A stretch of DNA of 5,913 bases. Source: Acidobacteriaceae bacterium (GTDB taxonomy: Bacteria > Acidobacteriota > Terriglobia > Terriglobales > Acidobacteriaceae). Positions 5,710 to 5,913 of the stretch are shown one piece after another. Numbering within the stretch: the stretch's first letter is position 1; each line of letters starts with the position of its first letter. The notes beneath the pieces were generated by a model that saw only the letters and a program-made list of their open reading frames with translations, was not told where the DNA came from and did not search any database. The DNA is taken from positions 1 through 5,913 of the forward strand of contig JASHTU010000389.1 of NCBI GenBank assembly GCA_030040395.1. Direction: 5' to 3'. A program made the translations under genes and the position numbers.

Positions 5710-5721
5710 GATGGAAGGCGC

Positions 5722-5913
5722 TCAGGCGCGGAGCCGGGCAAGCCCTTCTTGCGCGAGCTCGGCAACCGCCTTGGCCAAGGTTGGCGAAGCGTTCAGGGAT
5801 TCGGGGCGCTCGAGTTTTATGCCTAGCCGGGCGGCGTGGCCGCGAAAGAGACGATCGACGTCGTAGAGGATTTCGACGTGGTCGCAGAGAAATCCAATCG
5901 GATGAAGAATCAG
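5722..5913 (-). CDS. hemH: Ferrochelatase, C-terminal fragment (5' part outside the window)
   Basis: The minus-strand frame entering from the right edge gives 63 residues and a TGA at 5724 to 5722. It begins with PIGFLCDHVEILYDVD (fragment residues 5-20), the C-terminal signature of ferrochelatase. That stretch includes the conserved active-site Glu of the DHVE segment (fragment residue 14). Ferrochelatase inserts iron into the porphyrin ring as a late step of haem synthesis, in the cytoplasm or at the membrane. After the signature the sequence has a typical helix (RLFRGHAARLGI) and a short helical tail ending LARLRA, with no sign of truncation. The rest of the gene, including the His of the active site, lies beyond the window. 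No other haem gene is visible here. Confidence 0.92.
   Translation of the reverse strand: MILHPIGFLCDHVEILYDVDRLFRGHAARLGIKLERPESLNASPTLAKAVAELAQEGLARLRA

Larger units (their letters stand above)
5223..5721. other. Non-coding gap between hemH and the zinc-ribbon gene
   Basis: No convincing gene was found in these 499 bp on either strand. The short open frames lack family motifs, signal peptides or recognisable start signals and run across the palindromic repeats. From left to right it holds: the leader of the zinc-ribbon gene, with a small CGAG-CTAAAA-CTCG inverted repeat (5238-5251); a palindromic repeat block (about 5311-5564); an AT-richer stretch; three ATCTGC direct repeats (5638-5673); and a 12-bp GC palindrome (5698-5709) next to the hemH stop. 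No confident promoter for the zinc-ribbon gene was identified. Confidence 0.6.

Noticed and set aside
5401..5866. Plus-strand frames of 141 and 102 codons across the gap
   Set aside because: They extend into the antisense of ferrochelatase and show no coding features.

Overview
The window reads as a piece of a chromosome from a soil-type Acidobacteriota (Terriglobia-like) bacterium. The grounds are high-GC coding sequence, secreted carbohydrate-active enzymes with Tat or Sec signals, a small acidobacterial-style zinc-ribbon protein, and a repeat block of GGCTRAA-CCC palindromes of the kind I associate with Terriglobia genomes. The taxonomic call is inference from style and not from a marker gene. 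No phage, insertion sequence, CRISPR array, tRNA or rRNA was seen.

Layout: (1) Positions 1-2352, minus strand, hold two exported enzymes. Upstream is a calcineurin-fold phosphodiesterase of the acid-sphingomyelinase/polyphosphatase type (880-2352). Downstream, after 70 bp, is a Tat-exported hypothetical glycoside hydrolase of the GHL6 type, cut by the left edge (1-809). (2) A 145-bp divergent promoter region (2353-2497) separates them from a secreted GH27 alpha-galactosidase-like enzyme on the plus strand (2498-3886). (3) A 137-bp gap with a strong stem-loop (3912-3949) leads to a stand-alone proline dehydrogenase (4024-4947). (4) A convergent small zinc-ribbon protein lies at 4965-5222 on the minus strand. 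(5) About 500 bp without a convincing gene (5223-5721) carry a mosaic of palindromic repeats. (6) The C-terminal end of ferrochelatase (hemH) enters from the right edge on the minus strand (5722-5913).

The first three genes plausibly form an exported degradation locus: two glycosidases and a phosphodiesterase around a shared divergent promoter. Their common substrate is not shown by the sequence. Proline dehydrogenase and ferrochelatase are housekeeping metabolism and appear unrelated to that locus. Nothing here looks like a new defence or mobile system. The items most worth a second look are the repeat block, the zinc-ribbon protein, the GNND substitution in the phosphodiesterase, and the apparently leaderless starts of both glycosidase genes.
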